DNA of 64,000 bases from contig NC_034415.1 of assembly GCF_002078875.1 (NCBI RefSeq), positions 19,373,975-19,437,974 of the forward strand, given 5' to 3'. Under the pieces are notes generated by a model. The model was given only the letters and a program-made list of their open reading frames with translations, did not search any database and was not told where the DNA came from. Source of the DNA: Numida meleagris. Its lineage: Eukaryota > Chordata > Aves > Galliformes > Numididae. The number at the start of each line of letters is the position of its first letter. The stretch's first letter is position 1. The translations under genes were made by a program, and so were the position numbers. Below are positions 38,401 through 50,833 of this stretch, piece after piece.

Positions 38401-41400
38401 ATCCCATGCAGAATTCTGGGAAGCTGAGACAGGCAAAAAGCGAGAAGCAGGTGGACTGGTGCTATTCATGAAATAGGGAAAAGTAAGGAAGAGATTTGCT
38501 TTGTAACTTCAATGATAAAGATGGAACTGGAAGTGTCTATTTACAGTGAAAGAAAAAGAATAAGAAGTAGAAATATTTATTATGCTTAAAGAAGCAAGAA
38601 AGTCAGACATAAAGCAGCAGTAATATATTCCATTCTTCAGTATGGGAGGAAAAACTGAAGTGGTGAAGTGTTATGTTAGTTCACCGCATGATATTCCAAA
38701 GGATACAGTCAAAGACACCAAAATAGGAAGTATAAAAGCAGACAGGTTAAAACCCAGAATAGGGGTTAATCATATCCTAGCAGGGAGGTGAGCATCCAGT
38801 TACATTTTTTTCAGCTCTAGATTTTATTTTTTCATATATGCAACTACACAGCACACAAACTAGCAGAGAAGTATATGCATTATTCATGCTATTCATGGTA
38901 GACATGCACTGCAGTTTCACTGAACAGGACTGGAAGTAATACCAGAGGAAATAGAGGCCTTAAAGGAATACACTAATCTCAGAAACCTCAGTGTCACTAT
39001 AATTTTATTTTTTATTTTTTTTTAAAAGGATTCTGCTATGATAATAGTACAGTTTGCAGAAAATGATTTCTGCAGTATTCAGATAAATGACCTCAGAGAA
39101 GGCCATTTCTTCCCCAGGAAATGAGCAGTAGTTAACACCCACCAGAACGGGAGAAAGCCATTTAATGGCAAGTGCAAGGAGCCCCTCAATGTTCATTCCT
39201 ATGTGATTACCAACAGCCTGAACATCGCAAATGTTTTAGATTTCATGACAGAATTATATCGCATTGTGCCCAGCAGAGGCAACTCCTCATTTTAAACAGG
39301 AAACAATATCGCTCTCAGCCATTGCTTGAAAATGACTCCTCATCTACAATTATCTGTCAATTCTGCTTTCTCATTTTCAGCTATCACCAGCCTCTGTATT
39401 TACAGAAGTCCATTTCTCCTTGATTCTTGTACTCAGCTCCAAAATAATTTATTAGGAGCTACACATGCTTATCAAAGACAGACAGAATTCATGCAGAAAC
39501 TAATAGCAGGCTATGAAAGTCATTATACAATTTACGCCAAAGCTGCTGTCACAGTCCTGGATTGCCTTGGCCTTTGTCAGTCAGAATAAAGCATTAGGAT
39601 AGTGCAAAGACTATTTTTGTTGTTGTTTTTACAGTGGTATACTGGCAAGAAGTGATAACATATCAGAGATCTCATATCCACCAGCATTTTGTAAGGAGAG
39701 TCTCAGTGTGGCTGATCTTACTTTGCTTCTTGAACTTGACTAGAAGTGACTTGATCCAGAAATGTCACCTGCTTCTACAAACACAAAGATGTTAAAGCGG
39801 TGAAGAGAGGGAGTACTTTGGTCCAGGCCAACAGCAGGACAGGAACTGAGACTAGTTCTTAGAAATTCCATCTTGCTCCTCTGCCTGTTCTCTTCTGAGT
39901 AGCAGGTCAATATTATCAGCTGCATTATAGTAATGCTACCACCTCCACCGGCTTTCACTGATGCTGGTGATGACAAGGCACATGTGACACCAAGGACTAG
40001 CTGCAGTAGAAATGAATAGGACAGCTCCAAGACTCATCTGAGTGGGGAATCCCACGGGACTATCCCTCTCCCTCCAAGACGTTCTCCTGTGGAACTCCCT
40101 ACTGCTCTTTCATTGAAAGGATTAATGAAGAAACACCATCTACTACACGCTTGAAAAATTATATTTCTCTGCCCTCTATTCAGAGAGCCTGTTTAGCCTC
40201 AAAAACATTGAAAAGTAACCATTCTAAGCTTTTGCAGGCTCTGACATGGCTGCAAATAAACTTTTTAGATTCAATCCATTTGAGAAAGAAGTAATGTTTA
40301 TAAAGACATCTGAAATAAACTAAAAAAGGTAGGTGAGATCTGGGCTGTGACAATTCTGCCCAAGGTTCTTCTGGTTTGAAATCTATACCTGGTTCCTTTT
40401 CAAAAACCTGTTACCTGAAGTCTGGATCAGTATAACACATTCATCTTGGGGCTACATCTCAAATCCATTTAGAAACCAAACCTAGCACAAAATGCAGCTG
40501 TAGCTGGCTTGTTAAGAACAGCCCCTGCCCCAAAATCTCAAAGCAATGTCTTAGAAACTGTCCTAAATAATGATATATTTGCTGGCAAAAGGTAATCTGA
40601 TGACTTAATGAAAGACATTTTGGGCAGTGAAGGGCAAGTCAAACTGGAGAGGACGTAGGCTGAAGGAAGAAATCAGCAGTTTTGGACAATGTGCTGTGAA
40701 TCCTAAAGGGAAGAGTGAAGAAAAAATGAAATAGATGTTACACATCTTCCACATGCTAGAAACAAGATGAGGTATGTTAAGCCAGAAGACATTAATGGAT
40801 CAATAAAAGTAATCACACAAAAATACCAGAGAACAAAATTTTCAGTCATTGATAAATTTTATAATATCCTGTATATTATCAAATATTGAGCTATTGTTTT
40901 TACCTAAAGGCCATAACTTCGTCCTTCACCTTTGTGGTTAATTTCTGTCATGGGATATTTGCCAGCTCTGAGCTGAGCTTTTCAGTGTACCAGCCTCGCA
41001 GTGCTTTGGAGTGAGTCTTGCGCACACAGGCATTTCACAGGAGTCTGAACATACCTGACAAAAAGCTTAGAAAAATACCTTTTTAATGAGATCACTCCAA
41101 AAATGCGTTTTCTTTAGGAACATGGATCCTAGGCACCAGTAATCAAAAAGGCAGAAGGTTTGGAAGATGGTATCACTGAACTAGAGCCAACCCAAACCAA
41201 CCCGCACTTCAGCAGGTGTAATGTTAATAGAAAGCTCTTGAGAATTCTCTGCAGACTCTGAGTGGAACAAGCAGGTTCTACCCCCCAGTGAAATATTGAT
41301 CTAAGACCTGTGGGATTTTCATCACTTTCAAATTCAAAATCTCTAGGTCCTAACTATAAGAGATGCTTAAAGACAAGTTCAAGAAGCTGTGCTTCAACAA

Positions 41401-44255
41401 ATGATGCTATTACTTGCGGAAAAGAGTACTGGACTACTATGAACAAGGTGAAGGCAGTAATGTGCACCCCTGGGGTCGGTGAAAAAAAATGGAGGATAGA
41501 TTGCTGTTATTAAGCAGACAATTCCAAAATCGCTCTAGCAGTGTCTTTGCACTGGTTTGGAGAATTTCATTTAAAACTGTATTTATTCATCTAATGGACA
41601 ACTCAACAGTTTTCCTGCATGACAGGAAGTAACAGATTACTGTAATCTCTGGCTGAATATGACAAATATATCAGATGGGAAGGGGGAAATATAGATGGGA
41701 GAAAGAAGTAGTATGAATAAATGCAGAACTTCATTTTCTCCCCAGATCGAATTGCTTTTTCTTTTAGGGTGCAGCCACATGGACATGATTTCTCATGAAC
41801 TTTTCAGTGTTAGCAGTAATAATCCTTATTGGTATAGAGGTAGTGAAACATGATTTATGATGAACAGACAGACAAAATTTACAGCTATAACTATGTTTGC
41901 AGAAAACTTAAGTTACACTGTCTGTAACAAGAGTTACAGTAAAGCCTTATGATGCACACACTGTCAGATATTTATGCTAGTTAGGAACATGAGGTTTTTA
42001 ATAAGATTCATACAGGATCTCTTACGGACCAAATGATACATATTTGGTAGTATGAATTAACGTATTTAACCAGACAAAGGAGACTATCCAAAGGGCAGAT
42101 ATTGTTGCTGGTACAGTCTGCATCAGCTCTAAGATGGTTTCTGAATTCATTTCTTTCTATGCAACAGTGACACTAGTCCACTTATTCCAGCCCAGCCTGA
42201 GACAGACAGCACAGATTAGCAACTGAAAATGCACTCAAGATTCAAATTTTAATCTACTAAAAAGCTTAAGAGAAAAGGCTCATGTGGTACAAACTTTACA
42301 CCAACTCAGAGAACAATAAAGGAGGCAAAACTACATATTCAATCCACAGAATGCAGCAAAACCTGAAGCTGCAAACACAAGCTATGACAGATGGCCAAGG
42401 GAGCAAACTTGGAAAGCAAAGGCTTAAGGAAGGTGGCTGTGGCTTTAAAACTAGCCAGTAAACGGCATGGCTGTCGCTGTTAGAAGTCTGTCTCCTGAGC
42501 AAGTTCTAGCTGCCGCGTTTACATGCACATCCATGCGTGTATGTGTAACTGTGTGCTGGTGGCTGGCACTTAGCTTCCCTGCAGGGAGGTATTAGCAGCC
42601 TCAGGTCAGCTCAGTGTGGCACAGCTCTGCCAAAATAGCTGTGCTGGGCAAGAGCTCAAAGAGCTCAAATTCCTGACTGCCACAGCCAGCAGAAACCCCT
42701 TGCACAGAAATAATTATGTGAGCAAAACTCCATTTTCACTGGCTCTTTTTACTCCATATTTTACACATCAGAACAAAGCCATCATCAGTCCATCCAGAAC
42801 CAGAGACGCTTTGCTGCAAAGCTTACCTAGAATGTCTACAAGAAGAATGTCTACTGCTCTCAGCTGATGAAATGAAACCCCAAGAAAACTTGCTTGCTTA
42901 ATGCAAACCAGCCCACCCTTCATTTGGCAATTATTGACAAAAAAAAGAAATCATAGCATGGCAACAGAATTCATGAGCACGTGCAAGAGCATGCTCAGGA
43001 TATAATGGATTTCTCTTCCTTCCCTTTGATAGCAAGCCTTGTTCTTGTCCATTTATTACTGGCCAGCTTGTCTTTCCTATCTTCTCCAGAGGTTTAGCCT
43101 CATTCAAGAAACCGTTTTACAAAACCTCCCTGTTCTCTTCTTACCCATCCATAGAATACTTAATTCACTTCACCTCACCTGGTCCATCTGCTTTTTAGCT
43201 TAACACACACACACAAAAAAACCCAACAAGCTCACACCTGATAGAAGCCTGTCTATCAAGCTGGCTAACTGAAAAGCTTAGCCCCTTCTCTGCTTCACAA
43301 ATGCTCTCAAACAATTTTCAGTGTTCCTCCTTTAGCGAGGCCTTCATCATCCACACTTTTATTTGACAAAACATGTCTGGGACCTCCTTGGACAAAGACT
43401 AGCATTATCTAACATTAACCCTTCCCGTTCACCAGCAGTAAAAAATTTAAAAAAATCCTCAAGAAAGTGGAAGAAATCTCTAGAAATTACACAAAGTGAA
43501 GGTAAAAAGCAAATCTATAATACCAGGCATCACTTCTGATATAACATGTAAGCTCTGATCAACAGAGCTATCCAGCCCACAACTCTAGGCCTTGTATACA
43601 TTTATTTCTACCAGCGCAGACTCTTTAGGGATTGACTTTTGATGGCATAGCTCACTAGCTGATAGTAATCTCTTCTGAAGTTCCTTTGTCCTTTTTTTTT
43701 TTTTTTCCCTTCTTGAAAAGGCAGAGTAGCCACACAGGCAGCACTGCTTGGCTCATCACATTCAGGCTCTGTGTGGAGTAGATTTAATTCCTTTGTATAG
43801 AATACTTGATATATTTACCCTGGCACTTGACTTTTTCCTCATGGGACACTATCAGAGTTGTGGCAGCTTTAAAAACCTAAGCCAATTCCATATATAGAGA
43901 AGTAAAAAGGCTGAGCTAGCAGGATTTACTCTGCAGAGGACACACATCATCTGTGTTCCCTTCCCTCTTGTAGGTTCATAACAGCCTGAGTGATGTCAAG
44001 TGGACCTTGCAGATTATTCCAAAGCTTCTCTCTTCTCCTAAGCAAAAAGGTGCTGGAAAAAAGGAAGAAGAAAGCAGGGCCTCCAGCAGTAATTTGTTTA
44101 GTAAAATCTGTAACTGTAATATAAGACGTGCTTCTACTGATTAAAGACCTTGGCAGGAATTTTAAGTTTGTGTCTTTATCTCTCAGAGCCAAGAATGGGA
44201 GCTCCAATACAGTTACAAAAACATAGAAAAATATGTATAACTTATCTACTCTCTC

Positions 44256-44271
44256 TATATATATATATATA
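44256..44271. repeat. (TA)8 microsatellite
   Basis: Alternating TA units preceded by a short CT-rich run. Confidence 0.9.
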
Positions 44272-46346
44272 GAAGTATTACATAGACACACACATAGATC
44301 TATATCAGAAGCATAACAAGCAGCGTGTTGTCATTGAAATGTTATGTAGCTAATCCATAACATTTCCAGCAAAAATTGTTCCTGAAAATTAGTATGGCGG
44401 AAGCATGAAGGCATCCAGGAGAATACGTGGCATGTTTAGTTTTACTTCCATGATGATGATTACTAAAGCTGAAATGATGCAACTAAGTCACTGACATAAA
44501 ACTGTGCTTCAGAAGGGTTGTCAATGATAAATGACTGTGAAACCAATGACCTTTTCTTAACAAAATATCATATGAATTCTTAAACTGTAACAGTGAATAA
44601 AACCTCAAAGGAAATGAAGAGATGGAAGTCGTGAATGTGTCAGAAATTAAAGACTAAAGCAACTTTTTGTCACACTGAGCTCTGGTTGATGTAGCTTTTT
44701 TTTTTTTTTTTTGACTACCAAGGACTCAGTTCTTCTCTATAAGGATATAAAACCAACACTTGTGAAGTTAACTGAACACACCAATGCAAGCTCACTGTTT
44801 GTTACCCTGTTTTGACACGAAGCCCACTGCTATTCTCCAAGTTTCTCTTCATACTGTGATGCTGCATCCACCACCAAGGCAAAACTTAAACCCTCCTAGG
44901 CTGATCACTAGCTTTGCTTATTTTTAGCATTTCATGCTTCAGTTTTAGTCCTTTTTAAATTAATGCTGGCTTCCCATATCTAGAAAGAAACGAATATTAA
45001 AATATCCATCATATACCTTGTGCATTTTTAAATTTAGCTATTAAAGTTTCATAAGAACATGGTCTCTCACTATTTCTATGTCTCCTTCCTATGATTACTC
45101 CTAATGTGCTTGACAGCTATGTTTTTGCTATTGCTAAAGTTGTATATGCCTTATTTCATGAGCTGATAGCACCTCGCACAGCCTGTATTTTCATGTTATA
45201 TTAGATCTCCTCTACACTTCAGACACTGTTTTTCTTTTAGTTTTATTGTTTTTTTCCCCCCAGTAACTTCACTGATAACAATAAAAACAGACTATGCAAC
45301 TAAATTGTATGGCCTGCAGACTCCTCCCATATTTATTCATATCTGGGATATTTCACCTAAATAGAACTTAATGGATAACTCTACCTCATGTACATTTGAG
45401 TTCTACTACAGAACTTCTAGTGAAAGGAATTTAAAGAATTAGATTCAGACTGTACATTCACATACACATGGCTCCATGTGCTATAGCTCGAAAGCAGCTA
45501 TTGCTTGTACACTGCTTTATCCAGCTCACATGACCAAAGAGTATGCACTAATTCAAATTTATTAATTCAATATCAGCAGTATTGATGTTTTTTTCAGTTA
45601 CAAAAAGATTTAAAAAATCCTATTGGTTACAATGCATGTTCATTTTATCTAGTGCTCATCACTATACACTATGAGATTCTTCAATGTTCGTGACACAAAT
45701 CCTTTTCTCTCCCTCAGAACTCATTTTAGATTAAGCCATTAGATCTCACAGCTGCAGTTTAATGTAGGGATTTTAGGTCACATCGAAACTTACCCTTTAA
45801 CAAGAACAGTTTTAATCTTTGTATAGTACTTCAATATGCTTCCTATAATTATGTATCAAGCGTTATTGCAGCTATATTTCAGATTTTACATATGTAAGTA
45901 AATGCTACATTATTTTAATACTGATGGTAGAATAAAAATCTATTCAAAATTCACCTTTCAGGAAGCACAATCAAATATCCAAGAACCCTATTAGACTTGC
46001 TCAGCATAAAGTTTCAAACTGTTAATGGGCTTTAAATTGATGCCATAATGCTGCAATTTAAATACATGATGTTCATTAATTTTGCTCCAACTCTTTGTAG
46101 AGAACAAGCAGTATGAAAGAGGGAGGAAGATTATATTTTCTATACCTGCTCCTTTTTAGCTGCTTGCCTTGATACTCAAGAATTATTGCATCACCTTGGA
46201 GTAGGCAGATGAAGTTTGCTCAAAAGACAATAGGCTTCAATTTGCCAACCACTCTGGAGTTATATCACAATAAAAATTTCTATTAAAAATACCAGGAAGA
46301 AGATAAAAGGAACTAACACTACAGACATGACATTTATTAAAGATGA

Positions 46347-46912
46347 TGTCTTAGTTTCATCTGGGACAGCACTGTTACGTTATGGTGCTATGTTTTGGTT
46401 CTAGGAATAAAACAATGTTGATAACATGCTGATGTTTATAGTTGTTCCTAAGCAGTGTTGTACAGAGCCAAGGCCACTTCAGTTCCTCAGCAGAGGCCTG
46501 GTGGGAGGCCCAAGGAGCTGGGAGGGGACAGAATTAGGACAGCTGATTTCGACTGGCCAAAGGGTTATTCCATACCATATGACATCATGCAGAAAGAGAG
46601 TTTTGAAGGGGATGGGAGGTCATCTTCCTTCCGCAGCTAAGGGGCTGGCTGAGCATTGGTCAGGGGGTAGTGAGCAATTGCTTGTGCAGCACTTGTTATG
46701 ACACTCTCTCTCTCTAATGTATATAACTATTATCATTTTCATTTTCTCTATCTTATTTAATAGTATTTATCTTGACCCATGAGTTATACTTTGTGTTGGT
46801 TTTGTTGTTGTTGTTGTTGTTTTCCTGATTCTCTCCCTTATCCCACTGGGAAGAGGGGGAGTGAGCAAATGACTGTACGGTGCTGAGCCACCTGTGGGGT
46901 TAAACCCCAACT
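46347..46912 (+). mobile_element. Avian ERVL-type solo LTR
   Basis: The element of about 566 bp begins TGTCTTAGTTTCATCTGGGA. It contains GGTGCTATGTTTTGG, GAAGC- and GGAGC-type blocks ending AAGGAGCTGGGAGGGGACAG, then CCAAAGGGTTATTCCATACC followed by ATATGACATCATG. It ends with ATTCTCTCCCTTATCCCACT, a GGGGGAGTGAGCAAATGACT block and GGGGTTAAACCCCAACT. These are signature blocks of a widespread avian class III LTR. The usual TATAAA after the ATGACATCATG block is missing or mutated. Flanking GATGA (46342-46346) and GATGG (46913-46917) could be a 5-bp target duplication. It is antisense to ST6GALNAC3, with no internal retroviral sequence. Confidence 0.85.
46804..46821. repeat. (GTT)6 microsatellite inside the ERVL LTR
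   Basis: Six GTT units lie in the 3' part of the LTR, a likely local expansion after insertion. Confidence 0.9.
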
Positions 46913-49492
46913 GATGGATTTAATCATTTCAGAACCAATTACCAAAATCCAAAAGGTTCAAAGGAGAGGAAACAAGGGACAGAAAATACAGTAAAGGTCA
47001 TCTTACTCATATACTTCCTTTTAACTGTAAGTTCAAAATTCAGGTACTTGGATGAGACAGCAACACTGTATCAGGCAGCCATCCTCTCTCAAATCTCAAG
47101 GAGTTCTCTCGAATAGGGGCATTGAAAAAGGAGAAAAGATCTCATGATGGAGGGCTAAACGAAAGAATCCTCTGGTCTTAAGGAGAGGGAAGGGACAAGA
47201 TGCAAGTTTTCTGTGAGGAATTATCTATTTCAGAAATATCTCAAAAGTCAAATTTAAATGTGTCTAGACAAAATGGGCCAGAATAGTACAACACCACATC
47301 TATTTATACTTCAAATATACTATGTTTACTGTACATAAAGTCAATTTTTCTAAAGCTGTTGCTATAGATACAAATCAAGGGAACCATAGCAACAACATTG
47401 TATTATGCACAGCCTTAATTAGGGATTAAGTTATGTCTCTCTTCGCAGTTTATATTAAATATTTCCGTATAGTCTAGTTATAGTAATCGCAATGTTTTCA
47501 GAATTTTTTATAACAAAATTTTAGTACAATTATACTGTCAAGTCAAATACACAACATACTTGAAAAGCATCCTTACCGCATTTTTCTGATCATAACTAAT
47601 AATAGACATGTTGCTTGCTTTCACTTGAGGTGCAAATGTTCACATTGCCATGCCTTCTGAACTTGTTTAATACAAGGCCACCTTAGCCCTAACCACCAAG
47701 AAACTGACAAACCATAATCTTATAAGGTTTCCAATTCTCAACCCATTCAGCCTTACCCTGAAAGAATTAAATTTCTCCTAACTTTGACTTCTTTTTCCCA
47801 TGGGTTGAAGGTGATTGCTATGTTTTCTTTTTGCCTTTTTCCTCAGAGAATAAGTATATGAGGTAGAGATGGGAAAGGAATAATAGACAATTGACTGGAC
47901 TGGTGCTCAGTACTTTATTTGCTCTGTTTTGTTGAATCTGTGTGTGTACCATTTTAGAACACAGAGAATTTGGGGTGCTGCATGCAGCTGAGCATGCTGC
48001 CACAGAGTAGAGCCTGAGAGGAACAGGTAACGGAGAACAGAGAAACAACAAAGAAAGAATAAGGATATTGGAACTGGCTGAGGAACAGCAGGCAGCATTA
48101 TCAGACAGCAGGAGGCATGTAAGACCTGGTGGGGTGGCAGGCTTCAAAAGACACCCTAGAAGGCGATAAACACGCACAATGAGAGTGCACACACTCTCTC
48201 AACAAGAGAAAATACGTAATTCATATCTTTATAATTCTTTTTTCTGCTATCTTCCCTTCTGTTGTGTAATTTTCTAATGATGCAGTAAGCTAGAGTTCCC
48301 CCACCTTCCGGTCCTTGCCTACCGATAAAATGTTACAAGTCCTTTTTTGTAAAAACCTTGGCTACATTTGCTTTGGGCATTAGCTGCACTCACAGAACGG
48401 ACATCCTCCTTATCTTATATACTCTAGCAGCACAAAAAGACCTGAAAAGAATATACAAATCTAATGAAATGAACAGAAATTGAACGTATTTGGCACTTAA
48501 AGAAATAAGAAGTCTGTATCTAATCTTAATACAAATAATATACAAGTGCATATTTACATTCTTCTATATAGCAATCTGCATTATAAAAATTGTAGTCTCA
48601 GAAAAGGTCTGAACACAGGTTAGGAACATGAGATGCATAAAATCTTTTCACATGAGCAGCATGATAAAACTTCTCCCACACAGGGAATAATCAAGACAGA
48701 AGATAGTGCATTCACAATTAGCAGGGCATGTTCAGTTTCTTCATTATTGTTTTAATTAGAAAATATTAACGTAATCTACAAATACAAGGGGGAAAACAAC
48801 TAAAATTACTAAGTTTAAGGAGTCCTTCAAGAACTAAGCTAAATTGAGACAAATGTCTTACTAATCAATACTGGACACCAAATTTCAAGACATTCATTTC
48901 TTTTTAATGCCAGAACTTCCAAGAGTATTATCAAATTTAAGAATGAATTAAGGCTCCCACAAGATATAACTAACCTCTGATGAAGGCAATGGTGAATAAA
49001 AATGGATTAGATGCTCCTCTCTTCTCCAGTTATCAGTTTGGGCTGATAGTGATCAATTGGCCCTGGCAGCTCTACCTCATTCAGATTCCACACCTGCAGC
49101 TCTGACACTCACATAACACAGCATCACACAGAACTGCCCTCACATTTCAAGTGAGTACCTGGTCCTTTCATATTTGAGATATGCTGGATGAGGCCTTACC
49201 CTCTTTGAACTCAGCAGCAGAGCTCCCGTTCATTTCACTGAGACTAGAATTCTCCCTGACTCAAACAAATTTCCTTTCTGGCACTTGTCCTTTCTCTGCT
49301 CTGTAGATAAAGTATTTTGTCCTCCAATATACTCAAAGCTGCATCTTGTGAAAACAACAATTAGAAGATAAAGAGGTTTAAAAGAAGCTACCTTCTAAAG
49401 ACAACACACTAATACCAAAATAATAAATAACCTGTCCAATGCACTTGTAGGACTGAACATCATGAAGTAGTAAATTATTTTCATTCTCTATA

Positions 49493-49775
49493 AATCATAG
49501 AATGACTTATGTTGGAAGGGACCTCAAAGCCCACTCAGTCCCAATTCCCTGCCATGGGCTGGCTGCCCCCCACCAGGGCAGGCTGCCCAAGTTCTATCCA
49601 GCCTGGCCTTGGGCACCTCCAGGGATGGGGCACCCACAACTCTCTGGGCAGTGTGTCAGCGTCTCACTGCCCTCTGAGTAAAGACTTTTTTCCTAACATC
49701 TAACCTAAACCTTCCATCTTTCTGTTTAAAGTCATTCCCCTTGTTCTATCACTATTAGACTGTGTAAAAATTTGA
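49493..49775 (-). mobile_element. CR1 LINE 3' fragment, minus strand
   Basis: On the plus strand it opens AATCATAGAATGACTTATG followed by TTGGAAGGGACCTC. It continues with CCAGCCTGGCCTTGGGCACC, CTCTGGGCAGTGTGTCAGCG and CATTCCCCTTGTTCTATCAC. It is 5'-truncated, about 280 bp, and in the same orientation as the gene. Confidence 0.92.
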
Positions 49776-50638
49776 TTATTAAAATAATAATTGCAATTTT
49801 ATAAAGAATAAGTAGTAGTAAATGGAACTCATAGTATTCTCATGACTGACAGTGCTGTACTAATCAGAAAGAGCTTTTAGAAAGGCAGAAAAATTATTTT
49901 GCAAATTTGCGTCTATTATAAGCAGTACAAAGAGAGAGGGTGGAAAATTTTGCAGAAAAAGACACCACCACCACAGGAAACTAGCAATATCATTAGATAT
50001 TTTGCCAACTAGGATAGTTCAAAGATAAAGTCCTTGTAAGATACCGTTTTATCAAGCCCCAAAGCAAGTATTTTGTAAGGCAGCTACAGGGCAAGGCACT
50101 TCAGAAATACGGACTGGAAATTGCAAATTCTGAAATAGCAAATTTCAGAAAAGTCCACTACATCTCTAGCTCTACCCCTTTTCTATGCTCACAAATGTCT
50201 GTTTCACAAATCATTCTCTTTCCTTCTTCTATGCACATAGAAACATAGATAAACTACTTACTTCGGTGTTCCAAGCAAAATTCATTTCTTCTTTTTTTTT
50301 TTTTTTTGATTTCTATAACAAAAATGCACAAGAAAATTTCTTGCCTATAGAATGAAGACTTGGAAAATCATTAGAAAACTTCTCTTTCTTGTGTAAAAGC
50401 CAGTCTTAATCATATCCAAGCACGATTTTGAGGCCAGCTCTCTTTTTTATCCACTGCAGACATTGCAAAAATTCAAATCATTCAGTAGTCATTTGAATGG
50501 TAGCACATTTTTAAGAGACGCTTAGCTCAGACCCACCGCCAACTTTATTTTTTTTCACTGGGCAATAGAAAGCAGTTGTGTGGGATCACAGAGAGGTCTA
50601 CTGGTTCATTTTGCTGCTTTTTTAATACCAAGTCTTAC

Positions 50639-50833
50639 CTCTTGTGTTTTCACATTTACATATCCATAGTGAGTTCTCAGAAGCTGCCTTTGGCTATTGG
50701 AAAATGGTATCCACTTGACACTGGTTTGTCCAAAGCAGTTTAGAATCAAAGGGAAAGTTACTTCATTTGTGAGACGAACGATGATCAGACAGAGGAATGC
50801 TGCAATGAAGCTCACAGCAACAATAGACTTTCT
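50639..50833 (-). CDS. ST6GALNAC3: ST6GALNAC3 coding exon 2 (membrane anchor and stem)
   Basis: This exon encodes 65 residues, from RKSIVAVSFIAAF to HYGYVNVKTQE. They correspond to about residues 7-71 of the enzyme. The first part is a basic RK pair followed by a hydrophobic run (roughly IVAVSFIAAFLCLIIV) that is the single signal-anchor segment of a type II Golgi protein. The rest is the short luminal stem leading into the catalytic domain, with NCFGQ and KWIPFS as conserved-looking landmarks. Splice sites on the minus strand are TTTATTTCAG before AGA and GAG/GTAAGACT. Both ends are phase 0, so the exon (195 nt, a multiple of 3) joins directly to the CCT of exon 3. The start codon and about six preceding residues must be in exon 1, beyond the right edge. 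The sequence matches my recollection of the mammalian orthologue at most positions; no alignment was run. Confidence 0.96.

Larger units (their letters stand above)
7459..50638 (-). other. ST6GALNAC3 intron 2 (43.2 kb)
   Basis: This complete intron is bounded by GTAAGACT (minus strand, 50638 downward) and CTTCCAG (ending at 7459). It contains the tRNA-like fragment, two solo LTRs, four CR1 copies, one MIR-like copy, an ancient LINE tail and simple repeats, all listed separately. The remaining stretches, notably 7459-13288, 15103-23913, 36000-44250 and 46913-49492, show no gene, named repeat or RNA that I can support. Recognisable repeats cover only a few per cent, which is typical of avian introns. 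Confidence 0.9.

Noticed and set aside
38630..38720. Possible antisense MIR fragment (GGAGGAAAAACTGAAGTGG).
   Set aside because: Only one block matches and the following segments diverge completely; too weak to list.
46426..46701. 91-codon frame on the plus strand.
   Set aside because: It lies wholly inside the ERVL LTR, which is non-coding.
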